Positions 17,771-29,999 are shown, counted from the first letter of the stretch. The stretch is 43,556 bases of DNA from Thermomonas sp. (GCF_020850895.1 NZ_JADZDS010000144.1:1-43556), one strand, 5' to 3'. The notes: generated by a model not told the origin, from the sequence alone. Made by a program: numbers and translations.

Positions 17771-17901
17771 GGGCAATGCTGAAGAAGTCCCTCCTGGACG
17801 TGTCAGCACACGCAGTTCACGCGGAACAATCACTTCGGTGATCGATCCGCGGCCGACCATCCATGGTCGGCAGGCAACGCCGACTGAACCAGCGTTGCTT
17901 T
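17771..17901 (+). repeat. Multi-hairpin intergenic element, copy A (shortened)
   Basis: This stretch is homologous to 24261-24416 base for base over most of its length. Hairpins in order are a GCTGA...TCAGC stem with GTCC/GGAC inside, the TTCG-loop stem (ATCAC/GTGAT core), CCGACC/GGTCGG, and GCAACGC/GCGTTGC. It lacks the 11-bp hairpin that copy B carries between the first and second of these. Its TTCG stem has one extra mismatch, and its right end is degraded (GCTTT instead of GCCCTT). It lies between the AlkA-like gene and the TraB-like gene. Confidence 0.85.
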
Positions 17902-18012
17902 GGATGGCCGGCAGGCTGCCGAGGACATGAACATGTGGTTCAGCGGGCGTGGAACCTTGATGCCGCGTGCTTGTCGGAGTTGGATCGCGAAATGGAACAC
18001 AAGGAGCTGTGG

Positions 18013-19083
18013 ATGCTGCGAGCGATATGGTGTGTTGCGATGATCGCACTCGTGTGGGTGGCCCCGCTGATGGCGCAGGATGCCGCGCGGCCGCCTGCGG
18101 CAGGCGAGACGACGGTGGTGAACGGCGAACGCATCCGGGTGGAAGCGCCGGTGGTGGTGGTGGGCGAACAACCCGGCCCCGGCATGTGGATCGTGCGCAA
18201 GGGTGGCCATGATCTCTACCTGTTCGGCACGCTGACGCCGTTGCCGATGCGCATGCAGTGGCAGGCAAAACAATTGAAGGCCGTGCTGGCGCAGGCACAG
18301 GAAGTGATCCGCCTGCGTGGCGTCAGTTTCGAGGTCAAGGTCGGGTTCTTCAAGGGCCTGTTCCTGCTGCCGAAATTGCTGGGTGCGCGCAAGAGTCCCG
18401 ACGGCAAGGAACTGAAGGATCTGGTGGCACCCAATGCCTATGCGCGTTGGCTGGCCATGAAGGCACGCTACATCGGCTCGGATCGCGGCATCGAGCGCTG
18501 GCGTCCGCTGTTTGCCGCCCAGGAACTGTATCTGCAGGCGATGAAGAAAAATGGCTTGGAGATGCGCGACGTGGTCTGGCCGGTGGTGGAGAAGGCCATC
18601 GAGGAACACCATCCGGTCGTGACCGTGGTCGGCGAGCCGATCGTCATCACCGATCCCAAGCCGCTGCTGGTGGAATGGTCGAAGACGACGCTGGATGATC
18701 TCGCCTGCTTCGACAACACGATGCACTACATCGAAACCGATCTGGATGCGATGCGCGCACGCGCCAATGCGTGGTCAACCGGTGATATTGCGGCTTTGCG
18801 CAGGCTGCCGCCGGTGGCGCGTTGGGATGCCTGCAACGACGCGATCAGCGAGGCGGGGATCGGCAAGCGTCTGGGCTATGGCGATGCCCGTCGCAGCATC
18901 GACGCCAAATGGCTGGCCGCCGCCGAGACCGCATTGGGGCGCAATGCGGTCACCTTCGCGTCCTTGCCGCTGGATCGGATGCTGGGCGCGAATGGCTATC
19001 TGGCGCAGATGCAGGCGCGTGGCTACACCGTGATCGCGCCGGATACGGTTGAGGACGACGCCGAGGCTGCTGCCTCCGAGTGA
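18013..19083 (+). CDS. TraB/GumN family secreted protein, divergent
   Basis: A 356-residue protein with a signal peptide (MLRAIWCVAMIALVWVAP, cut near LMAQDA). The mature start contains MWIVRKGGHDLYLFGTLTPL, the position where TraB/GumN proteins have a conserved G-T/S-x-H strand. Here the usual histidine is replaced by Thr, so the putative metal-dependent activity is doubtful. The C-terminal FASLPLDRMLGANGYL also fits the family. I choose the ATG at 18013 because AAGGAG (18001-18006) stands 6 bases before it. It lies downstream of repeat copy A and converges on dxs with only 6 bases between. Confidence 0.8.
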   Translation: MLRAIWCVAMIALVWVAPLMAQDAARPPAAGETTVVNGERIRVEAPVVVVGEQPGPGMWIVRKGGHDLYLFGTLTPLPMRMQWQAKQLKAVLAQAQEVIRLRGVSFEVKVGFFKGLFLLPKLLGARKSPDGKELKDLVAPNAYARWLAMKARYIGSDRGIERWRPLFAAQELYLQAMKKNGLEMRDVVWPVVEKAIEEHHPVVTVVGEPIVITDPKPLLVEWSKTTLDDLACFDNTMHYIETDLDAMRARANAWSTGDIAALRRLPPVARWDACNDAISEAGIGKRLGYGDARRSIDAKWLAAAETALGRNAVTFASLPLDRMLGANGYLAQMQARGYTVIAPDTVEDDAEAAASE

Positions 19084-19089
19084 GGCCGA

Positions 19090-21000
19090 TCAGCCGGCTG
19101 CACGCGTGGTGGCAGGATTGCCGAGAATCTGCGGCCAGCGACGCAGAATCGCCGCGCGCACGCCGTCGAGGTCGAGCCCGGCCTGCGCCAGCAATTGCGC
19201 GCGGGACGCGTGCGGCAGAAACGCGTCGGACAGGCCGAGGTGCTGGATCGGCAGGGTGATGCCTTCGGTCGCCAGCAGTTCCGCCACCGCGCTGCCGGCG
19301 CCGCCGGCGATGGCATTGTCCTCCAGCGTCACGAAACCCTCGTGGCTGCGCGCCAGTTCGAGGATCAAGGCCTGATCCAGTGGTTTGACGAAGCGCATGT
19401 TGACCACGGTCAACCCAAACTCGCGGCCGACCGATTCCGCGGCCGGAACCATGGCACCAAACGCCATGAGCGCCAACCGGCTGCCGCGCTGACGCAGCTC
19501 GGCCTTGCCGATCGGCAAGGTATCCAGCGCCGGCTGCACGGCCACGCCGGGGCCGACATCGCGTGGATAGCGCACCGCCGCCGGCCCGCGGTGGCGGAAG
19601 CCCGTGCTCAGCATTTTCCGGCATTCGTTCTCGTCGGCCGGTGCCATCACCACCACGTTTGGCAGGCAGCGCAGGTAAGTCAGGTCGAAGCTGCCGGCGT
19701 GGGTGGCGCCGTCGGGCCCGACCACGCCGGCGCGGTCGATGGCAAACAACACGTCGAGGTTCTGGATGGCGACGTCGTGGATCAGTTGGTCATAGGCGCG
19801 CTGCAGGAAGGTCGAATAAATCGCGACGACGGGCTTTGCCCCTTCACAAGCCATGCCCGCCGCCAGCGTCACCGCGTGCTGTTCGGCGATGGCGACGTCG
19901 AAATAGCGCTCCGGGTATTCCTGGCTGAAGCGCACCAACCCGGAGCCTTCGCGCATCGCCGGGGTGATGCCCATCAAGCCTGGTTCGACCGCCGCCATGT
20001 CGCACAGCCAGTCGCTGAACACGTCGGTGTAGGTGGGTTTGCGGGCGCCAGCCTTGCCGAGCAACCCGACCGACGGATCGAACGGCGTCACCGCGTGGTA
20101 GCCGATCTGATCGCCTTCGGCCGGCTCGTAGCCCTTGCCCTTGGTGGTGATGACGTGCAGCAACTGCGGTCCCTTGAGGCCCTTGAGCGTCTTGAGGACT
20201 TCGGCCAGTGCGGCGACGTCGTGGCCGTCGATCGGGCCGGTGTAGTGGAAACCCATCTGCTCGAACAGGGTGGAGGGCACGAACATGCCCTTCCAGTGCT
20301 CCTCCCAACGCTTGACGAAGCGCGCCGGCGGGCTCTTGCGCTTGTCGCCCAGCAGCTTCTTGCCGCCTTCGCGCAGGGCGTTGAGGGTCTTGTTGCCGGT
20401 CATCCGGCCGAGCATTTTGGTCAGCCCGCCGACCGCTTCGCTGATCGACATCCGGTTGTCGTTGAGGATGACCAGCAGATTCGGGTCACTGTCCATGCCA
20501 CCGGCGTGGCCGAGCGCTTCCCAAGCCATGCCGGCGGTCATCGCGCCGTCGCCGATGATGGCCACGATGCGGCGTTCGTGGCCTGCCCGGGCATCGGCAA
20601 TCGCCATGCCCAGTGCGGCCGAGATCGAGGTCGAGGAATGGCCGACGCCGAAAGTGTCGTAGGGGCTTTCCTCGCGGGCCGGGAACGGTGCCACGCCGTC
20701 CTGTTGCTTGACGGTGTGGATGCGGTCGCGGCGGCCGGTGAGGATCTTGTGCGGATAGGCCTGGTGGCCGACATCCCAGACCAGCCGGTCTTCCGGCGTG
20801 TCGTACAGGTAATGCAGTACGGTGGTCAGTTCGACCACGCCCAGCCCGGCCGCGAAATGCCCGCCGGACCGACCGACCGATTCGATCAGGAATGCGCGCA
20901 GTTCGTCGCACACCGCAGGCAGCTCGGATTCCTGGAGACGGCGCAGGTCGGCAGGGCCGTCGATGCGTGACAGCAGCGGGTAGCGGGTCGAATCGATCAT
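19090..21000 (-). CDS. dxs: 1-deoxy-D-xylulose-5-phosphate synthase
   Basis: A 636-residue thiamine-diphosphate enzyme condensing pyruvate and glyceraldehyde-3-phosphate, the first step of the MEP isoprenoid pathway, in the cytoplasm. The N-terminal part has [14 protein letters not shown] and the ThDP motif [14 protein letters not shown]...NDN. The transketolase-like middle has the [15 protein letters not shown] motif with the catalytic Glu. The length is normal. The ATG at 21000 gives the expected N-terminus ([20 protein letters not shown]). No ribosome site precedes it; instead a promoter-like sequence ends 6 bases before it. Confidence 0.97.
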   Translation of the reverse strand: MIDSTRYPLLSRIDGPADLRRLQESELPAVCDELRAFLIESVGRSGGHFAAGLGVVELTTVLHYLYDTPEDRLVWDVGHQAYPHKILTGRRDRIHTVKQQDGVAPFPAREESPYDTFGVGHSSTSISAALGMAIADARAGHERRIVAIIGDGAMTAGMAWEALGHAGGMDSDPNLLVILNDNRMSISEAVGGLTKMLGRMTGNKTLNALREGGKKLLGDKRKSPPARFVKRWEEHWKGMFVPSTLFEQMGFHYTGPIDGHDVAALAEVLKTLKGLKGPQLLHVITTKGKGYEPAEGDQIGYHAVTPFDPSVGLLGKAGARKPTYTDVFSDWLCDMAAVEPGLMGITPAMREGSGLVRFSQEYPERYFDVAIAEQHAVTLAAGMACEGAKPVVAIYSTFLQRAYDQLIHDVAIQNLDVLFAIDRAGVVGPDGATHAGSFDLTYLRCLPNVVVMAPADENECRKMLSTGFRHRGPAAVRYPRDVGPGVAVQPALDTLPIGKAELRQRGSRLALMAFGAMVPAAESVGREFGLTVVNMRFVKPLDQALILELARSHEGFVTLEDNAIAGGAGSAVAELLATEGITLPIQHLGLSDAFLPHASRAQLLAQAGLDLDGVRAAILRRWPQILGNPATTRAAG

Positions 21001-21006
21001 CCCGGC

Positions 21007-21035
21007 ATTGTCGCCCTTGCCGAGGCGATGGGCAA
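21007..21035 (-). promoter_or_regulatory. dxs promoter, probably leaderless
   Basis: On the minus strand TTGCCC (21035-21030), a 17-bp spacer and GACAAT (21012-21007) are followed by exactly 6 bases and the dxs ATG. This is the best complete -35/-10 example of the recurrent leaderless arrangement in the window. Confidence 0.55.
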
Positions 21036-21110
21036 CGCGCCGGCATGACTCAGGTTCGAGTGTTTGCACCAAACGCGCGTTTGAAAGTGCGCCGCGCTGG
21101 TTCGTCGGGC

Positions 21111-21347
21111 TCAGCTGCAGCTGCCGCAGCAGGTCGTGCCTTCGGGGTGTTCGGGCGCCGCGCTGGCATGAAAGCCGGCGGCACGCAGGGCGTCACCGAT
21201 GTCTCTTTCACTGGCACTGCTGTCCACCAGCAGACGGCCACGGTCGATGTTGGCGGTGATCCTGGCGTGCGGGTCGAGTGCGTGCACGGCGAAGGCGATG
21301 GAGCGTGCGGAGGCTTCGTCGACCAAGCCAATGACATCGAACAACAT
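21111..21347 (-). CDS. Small HMA-like (metallochaperone-fold) protein lacking CxxC
   Basis: A 78-residue protein that aligns by eye with heavy-metal-associated domains: [20 protein letters not shown], then [15 protein letters not shown], a LLVDSS strand and DALRAAGF at the end. The metal-binding CxxC expected after the first strand (positions of GLVDEAS) is missing. Instead the extreme C-terminus ends TTCCGSCS, a three-cysteine cluster. AAGGAG about nine bases before the ATG at 21347 supports the start. It may bind metal through the C-terminal cysteines or have lost transport function. It stands alone upstream of dxs on the same strand, with a gap of about 110 bases. Confidence 0.72.
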   Translation of the reverse strand: MLFDVIGLVDEASARSIAFAVHALDPHARITANIDRGRLLVDSSASERDIGDALRAAGFHASAAPEHPEGTTCCGSCS

Positions 21348-21414
21348 GGGGGGGACTCCTTGGTGGGTGGCCGCACATGATCGCGGCTGTGTGATGCGGA
21401 TGCCTTGACGCTGG

Positions 21415-22110
21415 TCAGGTCGGTTGAGGTGGAACGGTGTTCGTGACCGGGGCCGGTGGCGTGAATGGAATCGAATCGGGCGCCACTGCGCCGCCACTGA
21501 TGATGAAGCCCATGGCCTGATCCACGGTCCAGTCCGTGGGCGTGATCAACTCGACCGGTACGATTTCCAGGTAGCCGGAGGTCGGGTTGGGCGTGGTGGG
21601 CACGTAGACCGCGGCCAATTCACGCCCGGTTCCGTTTTCACGAATCACCCGGGTGACGAATCCCAACGTTTTCATGTCCCGGTGCGGAAAATCGATCAAC
21701 ACCACGCGCTGGGTGCCGTCGGGTTTTTTTTGCAGGATATCGAGCAGTTTGCGCGCACTTCCGTAGATCGTGCTGGCCAACGGGATGTGCGCAATCATCC
21801 CCTCGAACCAGCCCAGCAGACGCTGGCCAATCACGCGACGGGCCAGCCAGCCGACCGCCAGGATCGTGGCGACGGTGGCGGTCAGGGCAATGGCACTCTT
21901 GACCCACGGCTGGATCAGCCAGCCCAGCGCACGCGGACTGGTGGCGGCCAGATTCTGCAGCGTGGGTTCGATCAGTGGCTGGCTCAGGCTGCCCAGTCCG
22001 ACGAAAACGAACTTGAGCACGATCCAGGTCAGCCACAGTGGCAACAGGGTCAACAGGCCGGTCAGGAACAGCCGCTGCAGGCGCTGGCCGGTGGTGAGGG
22101 GGGTGGGCAT
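21415..22110 (-). CDS. DUF502 family membrane protein
   Basis: A 231-residue protein with two N-terminal membrane helices (about residues 14-35 and 65-90). The conserved DUF502 features follow: IPLASTIYGSARKLLDIL, then VVLIDFPHRDMKTLGFVT and YVPTTPNPTSGYLEIVP. The family is widespread but has no defined role. The ATG at 22110 is preferred; the frame to 22179 would overlap the C-terminus of the kinase gene. It follows the kinase by 25 bases and may share its transcript. The C-terminal Pro/Thr-rich tail is extra. Confidence 0.9.
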   Translation of the reverse strand: MPTPLTTGQRLQRLFLTGLLTLLPLWLTWIVLKFVFVGLGSLSQPLIEPTLQNLAATSPRALGWLIQPWVKSAIALTATVATILAVGWLARRVIGQRLLGWFEGMIAHIPLASTIYGSARKLLDILQKKPDGTQRVVLIDFPHRDMKTLGFVTRVIRENGTGRELAAVYVPTTPNPTSGYLEIVPVELITPTDWTVDQAMGFIISGGAVAPDSIPFTPPAPVTNTVPPQPT

Positions 22111-22135
22111 GGGGTGTGCAGGAGTGGACGGATCG

Positions 22136-24127
22136 TCAGTTTGCGCGAACCAGCCGGATGCCGACGTCGTCGTAGCCACGACCGGCGTCCAGCGGCTGCG
22201 GCTTGCCGCTGGCCATGCGCTTGCTGCAGGCAGCGTCTGCGCACAGGCTCACCCAGCCTGAAATCGGCGTGCGCGGCTGTTCGCGCAGCTCGCCGGCAGA
22301 GGGCAGACGGTAGCGTTTGCCTTCCTGCGCGCTGCGCCAGCTTGCGAATGCCTGGGCGTCGCCTGCGGACACGCACACGACGGGGCGTGCATCACTGCCG
22401 GAGGTGTCCCAGCGTGGCCGGCGGCCGAACAGTCTTTTGCCACAATCGGCTGGCGCACGGCCGCTGGCGGCAACGAAACGCGCGTACTCGGAACGGCTGA
22501 TGGTGACCAAGTCCACCGATCTCGGCGTGGCCTGAATGGGCGCGGTGGGGGCGGTGGCGCCACTCCGCCCACTGCGCGATCCAGCGCTGGCAGTGGTGGT
22601 CGCGGTTGCGGTGATCCGCGCCTTGAGCCCGGTTAGCTGCAGGGGGCTGAGTCCCAGCCAGCCGCTGTCTGCCAGCAGTGCGGTGGCGGCCTGCGGATCG
22701 GGCTTGGCCAGCAGAAAAGTGATGCGCGCCTCCAGCATTCCACTCAGGCGCGCCTGCAACAGGGTGATGGCATCGCCGGTGCCGCCCCGGCGCTGGTCCA
22801 AGGTCTTGGCATGCTCGAACGCGACGCGCGCGGTGGCCATGTCTCCACTGCGCAGTGCGTTTTCGGACAGGGCCGACAAGGCATCAAACAGCTGCGCAGT
22901 CAGGTGCTGGACGATGGGATTGGTGGGATTGATCCTCCAGGCGGCGTCCAGGCTATCCCATGCATTTGCATTCGCGGGTGTCAGCAAGGCGCCTTCGCGC
23001 AGTTGCTGGTCCGCATTGGCCAAGAAGACCCCGATGCCCTGTCCCGGGAACGTCTCCGGCGAGGCTGCGGGGGGGGCTGGTGCGGGCGCTGCCGAGGCTG
23101 CCGTTGATGAACTGGCGACCATGTCAGTGGAGGCGTCGTTGGCATCCGGCGTGCGGCTGTCGAGCCAAGACTGGATGCCGAAATAGGCTCCAACGGCAGC
23201 CACCGCGATGCCGGCCAGTGCCAAGCCGATCTTGCGGCCGGCCGGTTGAGCGCGGGGCGTGGCCGCCGGTTCCGGGACATAGCCGGCTGGAACCGTGACG
23301 TCTCCGAAGGCTTTTCCGGCCCGCTGCTCGACGGCGTTCAGCGCCGCCAGCATGTCGTTGGCGCTGGCGTAGCGGTCTTCCGGCTTCTTCGCCATCGACC
23401 TGTCGATCAGCGGTTGCCAGTGCTTCAGGCTTGGCGGCAGGCGCGGCACCGGCTCCTGTGCATGCTTGACTGCCATCGACAGCGCATCCCCGGCGCTGTA
23501 GGGCAATTGCCCGGTCAGCATTTCCCAGGCCAGCACGCCCATGCTGTAGAGGTCGGCGCGGCGGTCCACGTCCTTGCCGCGCGCCTGTTCCGGCGCCATG
23601 TAGGCAGTGCTGCCGACGGCCATGCGCTCGCTGGTCAGGCGTGGGTTGCTGCCGCGCTGCTGGGCGATGCCGAAATCCGCCAGCATCGGCCGGTCGGTGT
23701 CGTCGAACAGGACATTCTCGGCCTTGACGTCGCGGTGGACGACACCGCGGACGTGGGCATAATCGAGCGCGCCGAGCAGGGCACGCAGGATCGCGGCGAC
23801 TTTCTGCTGTTCGCCCACCAGCTTCCGCTGGGCGAGGTGCCCGCGGGCCAGATGGGACATCGTGTAGAACGGCAGGCCATCGGAACTGCGTCCGACTTCG
23901 TGGATGGCCACGATGTGCGGGTGCTCGAGCCGGGCAATCGTGCGGGCCTCGTTTTCGAAGCGCGCGCGGCTGACTTCATCGGCCAGTGCGTCGGCAAGCA
24001 TCACCTTCAGGGCGACCTTGCGGCCCAGCGAGTTCTGCTCTGCCAGGTAGACGGTGGACATGCCTCCCTGTCCGAGAACCCGGAGGATGGTGTACCCGGA
24101 GATGTTGGGGAAATCCTGACTGGCCAA
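22136..24127 (-). CDS. Membrane-anchored Ser/Thr protein kinase with C-terminal FGE/SUMF-like region
   Basis: About 663 residues. The N-terminal Hanks-type kinase has GQGGMSTVY (about 19-27), Lys41, the catalytic loop HRDVKAEN (Asp133) and DFG (Asp151), followed by an APE-like APEQ. A single membrane helix lies at about 299-319. The outer part has an Ala/Pro/Ser linker, a helical region, and a degenerate formylglycine-generating-enzyme-like fold (SRSEYARFV, then VCVSAGDAQAFASW and YRLPSAGEL near residue 606). All kinase residues look intact. The start is uncertain: I use the TTG at 24127 (GGAG ten bases upstream). Repeat copy B lies upstream, DUF502 downstream. Confidence 0.88.
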   Translation of the reverse strand: MASQDFPNISGYTILRVLGQGGMSTVYLAEQNSLGRKVALKVMLADALADEVSRARFENEARTIARLEHPHIVAIHEVGRSSDGLPFYTMSHLARGHLAQRKLVGEQQKVAAILRALLGALDYAHVRGVVHRDVKAENVLFDDTDRPMLADFGIAQQRGSNPRLTSERMAVGSTAYMAPEQARGKDVDRRADLYSMGVLAWEMLTGQLPYSAGDALSMAVKHAQEPVPRLPPSLKHWQPLIDRSMAKKPEDRYASANDMLAALNAVEQRAGKAFGDVTVPAGYVPEPAATPRAQPAGRKIGLALAGIAVAAVGAYFGIQSWLDSRTPDANDASTDMVASSSTAASAAPAPAPPAASPETFPGQGIGVFLANADQQLREGALLTPANANAWDSLDAAWRINPTNPIVQHLTAQLFDALSALSENALRSGDMATARVAFEHAKTLDQRRGGTGDAITLLQARLSGMLEARITFLLAKPDPQAATALLADSGWLGLSPLQLTGLKARITATATTTASAGSRSGRSGATAPTAPIQATPRSVDLVTISRSEYARFVAASGRAPADCGKRLFGRRPRWDTSGSDARPVVCVSAGDAQAFASWRSAQEGKRYRLPSAGELREQPRTPISGWVSLCADAACSKRMASGKPQPLDAGRGYDDVGIRLVRAN

Positions 24128-24260
24128 GGTTCGGTGTCTCCGCGAATCAGTGCGAGGATACGATGGACCCGGCCCGCTGTGAACGCTTGAACGCGGAATG
24201 TGGGCATGCAGGAAGCACACTCTGGCTGTTCCGGCATGCGTGTGGCCGGTTTGCGGCCAT

Positions 24261-24416
24261 GGGCAATGCTGGCCAAGTCCGTCCTGGACGTGACAGCGCA
24301 CGCTGCGTCCGGTGCATGCCCGGACGCAGCTCACGCGGATCAATCACTTCGGTGATCGATCCGCGGCCGACCATCCATGGTCGGCAGGCAACGCCGACTC
24401 AATCAGCGTTGCCCTT
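24261..24416 (+). repeat. Multi-hairpin intergenic element, copy B (fullest copy)
   Basis: A 156-bp element between the kinase start and the YbbN-like gene. Five hairpins in order: an imperfect GCTG...CAGC stem; an 11-bp perfect stem with a 7-base loop (24302-24312/24320-24330); a 13-bp stem with one A-C mismatch and a TTCG loop (24334-24347/24352-24365); a 9-bp stem (24366-24374/24377-24385); and an 8-bp stem (24387-24394/24406-24413). The ends GGGCAATGCTG and CAGCGTTGCCC are inverted repeats (10 of 11), and the right one overlaps the last hairpin. See copies A and C. Confidence 0.9.
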
Positions 24417-24422
24417 GGTGCA

Positions 24423-25319
24423 TTACGCCAGCAGCAAAGCCGACATCTGCCGGCGGTAGCGGGTCACCAGGTCATCATCGTCCAGCACGCGGAACGCATC
24501 GATCAGCGACCGGCGTGCCAATCCGTCTTCATAGGTGCGGTTGCGGCGCAGCATTTCCATGAACTGGGCCAAGCCCGCCTCGGCATCGCCGGACACCAAT
24601 TGGCGCACCCCGAGCAGGTGACGTGCGCGCAGGTCGGCAGGATCGATAGCGATTGCCGCCTCCAGCACCTCTGCCGGAGGCGCGTCGCGCAGCAGCGCGG
24701 CAAAGCCCAGCCGCGCGCGTGCCTTCACGGTGCGCTCGTCGGTGGCGAGGTTGGCGGGCAGCGCGTCGAGCAACTGCTCCGCTTCGCCAGTGGCGCCGAT
24801 CTGCAGCAGGGCCAAGGCGAGATCGAGCTTGAGTTCGGCCGTGTTCGGCTCGGCTTCGATGGCCTTGCGCAGGCGCAGCACCTCGGCGTGCGGGTCCAAC
24901 GGCGCGGCCACCTCAGCCGCAGTTTCGTCCGCTGGCGCCGGCGCGGGCTGCACGCCCAGCTGTGCCAGCATCTCGCGCAGCTGCCCTTCCGGAGCGCCGG
25001 GCATCACGCCGAGCACTTGCCCGTCCTTGATCACCGCGATGGTCGGGATCGAGCGGATCTGGAACGCCGCCGCCAGTTCCTGTTCCTGGTCGACGTCCAC
25101 CTTGGCCAGCAGGAATGCGCCGTTGTACTCGGCGGCGAGTTTTTCGAGGATCGGCCCGAGGGCCTTGCAGGGCCCACACCAGGTGGCCCAGAAGTCCACC
25201 AGAACAGGCGTTTGCAGGGATTTCTGGATGACCTCGGTCTCGAAGTTGTCGGCGGTGGCGTCGAAAACATTCGGCGTCGGGGTTGGTGTCGGGTTCATGG
25301 CGTTGTCGTCGAGGGGCAT
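24423..25319 (-). CDS. YbbN/CnoX-like thioredoxin-TPR co-chaperone
   Basis: A 298-residue protein with an N-terminal thioredoxin domain carrying an intact WCGPC active site (residues 47-51) and cis-Pro loop SIPTIAV. An Ala/Pro linker is followed by tetratricopeptide-like helices (about 140-298), with the family tail FMEMLRRNRTYEDGLARRSL. Proteins of this type shield unfolded or oxidised clients for chaperonins and DnaK. The intact CxxC implies that redox activity is possible here, unlike in E. coli YbbN. The start may be 25319 or the ATG at 25298. Divergent from the DUF2178-like gene. Confidence 0.9.
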   Translation of the reverse strand: MPLDDNAMNPTPTPTPNVFDATADNFETEVIQKSLQTPVLVDFWATWCGPCKALGPILEKLAAEYNGAFLLAKVDVDQEQELAAAFQIRSIPTIAVIKDGQVLGVMPGAPEGQLREMLAQLGVQPAPAPADETAAEVAAPLDPHAEVLRLRKAIEAEPNTAELKLDLALALLQIGATGEAEQLLDALPANLATDERTVKARARLGFAALLRDAPPAEVLEAAIAIDPADLRARHLLGVRQLVSGDAEAGLAQFMEMLRRNRTYEDGLARRSLIDAFRVLDDDDLVTRYRRQMSALLLA

Positions 25320-25371
25320 GCCCCAGTAGATGGTGTCGATGGCCTTCAGTGCAAGATGATGTAAAAAATTG

Positions 25372-25433
25372 TTGACATTGCAATCCGATAATGTAATTTA
25401 TGAATTACATAAAGTTGAGTTTAGATTACATCC
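25372..25433 (+). promoter_or_regulatory. AT-rich promoter/operator region of the DUF2178-XRE module
   Basis: This is the most AT-rich spot of the window. It holds a consensus -35 TTGACA (25372-25377), a perfect 7-bp inverted repeat TGTAATT/AATTACA around TATG (25392-25409), and a further ATTACA half-site (25425-25430). TAGATT (25422-25427) stands exactly 6 bases before the ATG. Two promoters are possible: one from TTGACA with a weak TAATTT -10, or a leaderless one from TAGATT. The palindrome is a candidate operator for the XRE protein encoded two genes on. Confidence 0.5.
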
Positions 25434-26081
25434 ATGCACAGTAAGTCCTCGAAAGTCCCCTTCCTCGCCTGGTTGCTGCTGGCCGGGATCGGGCTCACGC
25501 TGTTCTTCACCGGCGAATACCGGGACCTCCCGATCCCCTTGGGCTGGATGGGGACCGTCTTGTTCGTGGCGGCGGTGTGGTTTTCCGTCGACCGCCTGTA
25601 CAAATTCCCCGCCAACGACGCCGAAGCCCGGGTTGCGCCGGGCGAATGGCAGGCGTGGATCGGGGTGGCCTTCGTAGGCGTGGTGATCGTCACCAGCCTG
25701 CTCCATGCCGATGTGTTCCGTGCGCATGTGCCGATCAGGCACAACCCCGAAGCCGGCCAGGTCGGCGAGAAGATCGGCACCCTGTTCGTGGCCTGGCTGG
25801 TGCTTGTGCATGTGCTCAAGCAGCGCTGGGCCGGCAAGGTGCTGGCCGACGAGCGCGACCTGCAGATCGATCGCATCGCCGGGGAATGGGGGCGCTGGGC
25901 GACTGTGTCTTGCGTGATCGGGATTGCCTTGGTGCTCGGCTTCAGCGACATCGAACGGTTGCGCGAGTTCAGTTATCCGTTCATCGCCCAGATGCTGATG
26001 TTCACCGTGCTGTGGGGGCTGTGGTTCGACCAACTGGTGGCCGCACTCCTGTACTGGCGTGACCGCCGGGCGGCCGCATGA
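25434..26081 (+). CDS. DUF2178-like membrane protein paired with an XRE regulator
   Basis: A 215-residue inner-membrane protein with about six hydrophobic segments. The sequence [17 protein letters not shown] (about residues 138-154) between segments resembles the DERDxxI signature of DUF2178 proteins, which commonly sit next to small Cro/CI-type regulators. Function is unknown. Its stop overlaps the XRE start (ATGA). It has an AT-rich upstream region with a palindrome unlike anything else in the window. Confidence 0.7.
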   Translation: MHSKSSKVPFLAWLLLAGIGLTLFFTGEYRDLPIPLGWMGTVLFVAAVWFSVDRLYKFPANDAEARVAPGEWQAWIGVAFVGVVIVTSLLHADVFRAHVPIRHNPEAGQVGEKIGTLFVAWLVLVHVLKQRWAGKVLADERDLQIDRIAGEWGRWATVSCVIGIALVLGFSDIERLREFSYPFIAQMLMFTVLWGLWFDQLVAALLYWRDRRAAA

Positions 26082-26296
26082 GCGGCACGCTTGTCAGCAA
26101 CCAGATCCGCCGCCTCCGCTTCGAGCGCGGCGAGATGACCCAGCAGGCCTTGGCCGATGCCTGCGGGGTGACGCGGCAAACCATCATCGCGCTGGAAGCA
26201 GGGCGCTACGCGCCGTCGCTGGAATTGGGGTTTCGCATCGCCGATGCACTCGGTGTGCGGATCGAGGAGGTGTTTCAATGGAGCAAGCAGGGATGA
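26078..26296 (+). CDS. Small XRE-family (Cro/CI, YozG-like) transcriptional regulator
   Basis: A 72-residue protein that is almost only a helix-turn-helix: [20 protein letters not shown] followed by [20 protein letters not shown], then [14 protein letters not shown]. It is the usual small-repressor type. The ATGA overlap with the upstream membrane protein gene means the two are made together, so it probably controls that operon, perhaps through the palindrome at 25392-25409. Confidence 0.93.
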   Translation: MSGTLVSNQIRRLRFERGEMTQQALADACGVTRQTIIALEAGRYAPSLELGFRIADALGVRIEEVFQWSKQG

Positions 26297-26916
26297 ATAT
26301 CTCTCTGGCAGGTAGCACAATCCTGCAAACGCATGTCACTGGAGCCTGCCGATGAAAAAGCCGGTCCTGCTGGCTGCCGTGGCATTCGCGCTATGCGCGA
26401 CGGCGCTGGTGCTGGCCGGTGTTGGCCTGCCCGAGTATTCGCATCGCCTGCACCCCGTGGCCTTGCGCGGAGCGACAGGCGTGCCGGATGCGTGGCTGTT
26501 CAATGTCGCGGCCTTCGTCCTGCCCGGCCTCTTACTGGCATGGGCGGGCCAGAGTCTGGGCGCGGCCTTGCGCGAGGGGCGTTGGGGCGTACGCATCGGC
26601 CTGACCCTGGTGCAATTGTCGGCGTTGGCGTTCGCGCTGCAAGGCGCGCTGCCGCTGGATCCGGAGCATCTGGATACGGGGGCCAGCCGCTTGCACGCGG
26701 TGGCGTGGGCGCTGTGGTGGATCGCCTTCGTTCCCGGGACCCTGCTGCTGGCACTGTCCGCGAAGCGTGGGCTGGGCTTTGCCGCCGCCTGCCTGGCAGT
26801 GGCCGTGCTGCTGCCGCTATTTGGCGTGTTGGCCCCTGTCGATGGCTGGGTGGGGTTCGAGCAGCGCTTGGCGCTGGCGCTCTGGTTTTGCTGGTGGCTG
26901 CTGGCGGCGCGCAGCC

Positions 26917-29999
<3,083 letters not shown>

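Noticed and set aside
24302-24385. tRNA-like fold in repeat copy B
   Set aside because: Three consecutive hairpins suggest a cloverleaf, but there is no acceptor stem, T-loop TTCRA sequence or plausible anticodon arm.
25434-26296. Toxin-antitoxin system (membrane protein plus XRE repressor)
   Set aside because: The membrane protein is large, has several helices and resembles DUF2178 transport-like proteins; order and size do not fit known toxin families.
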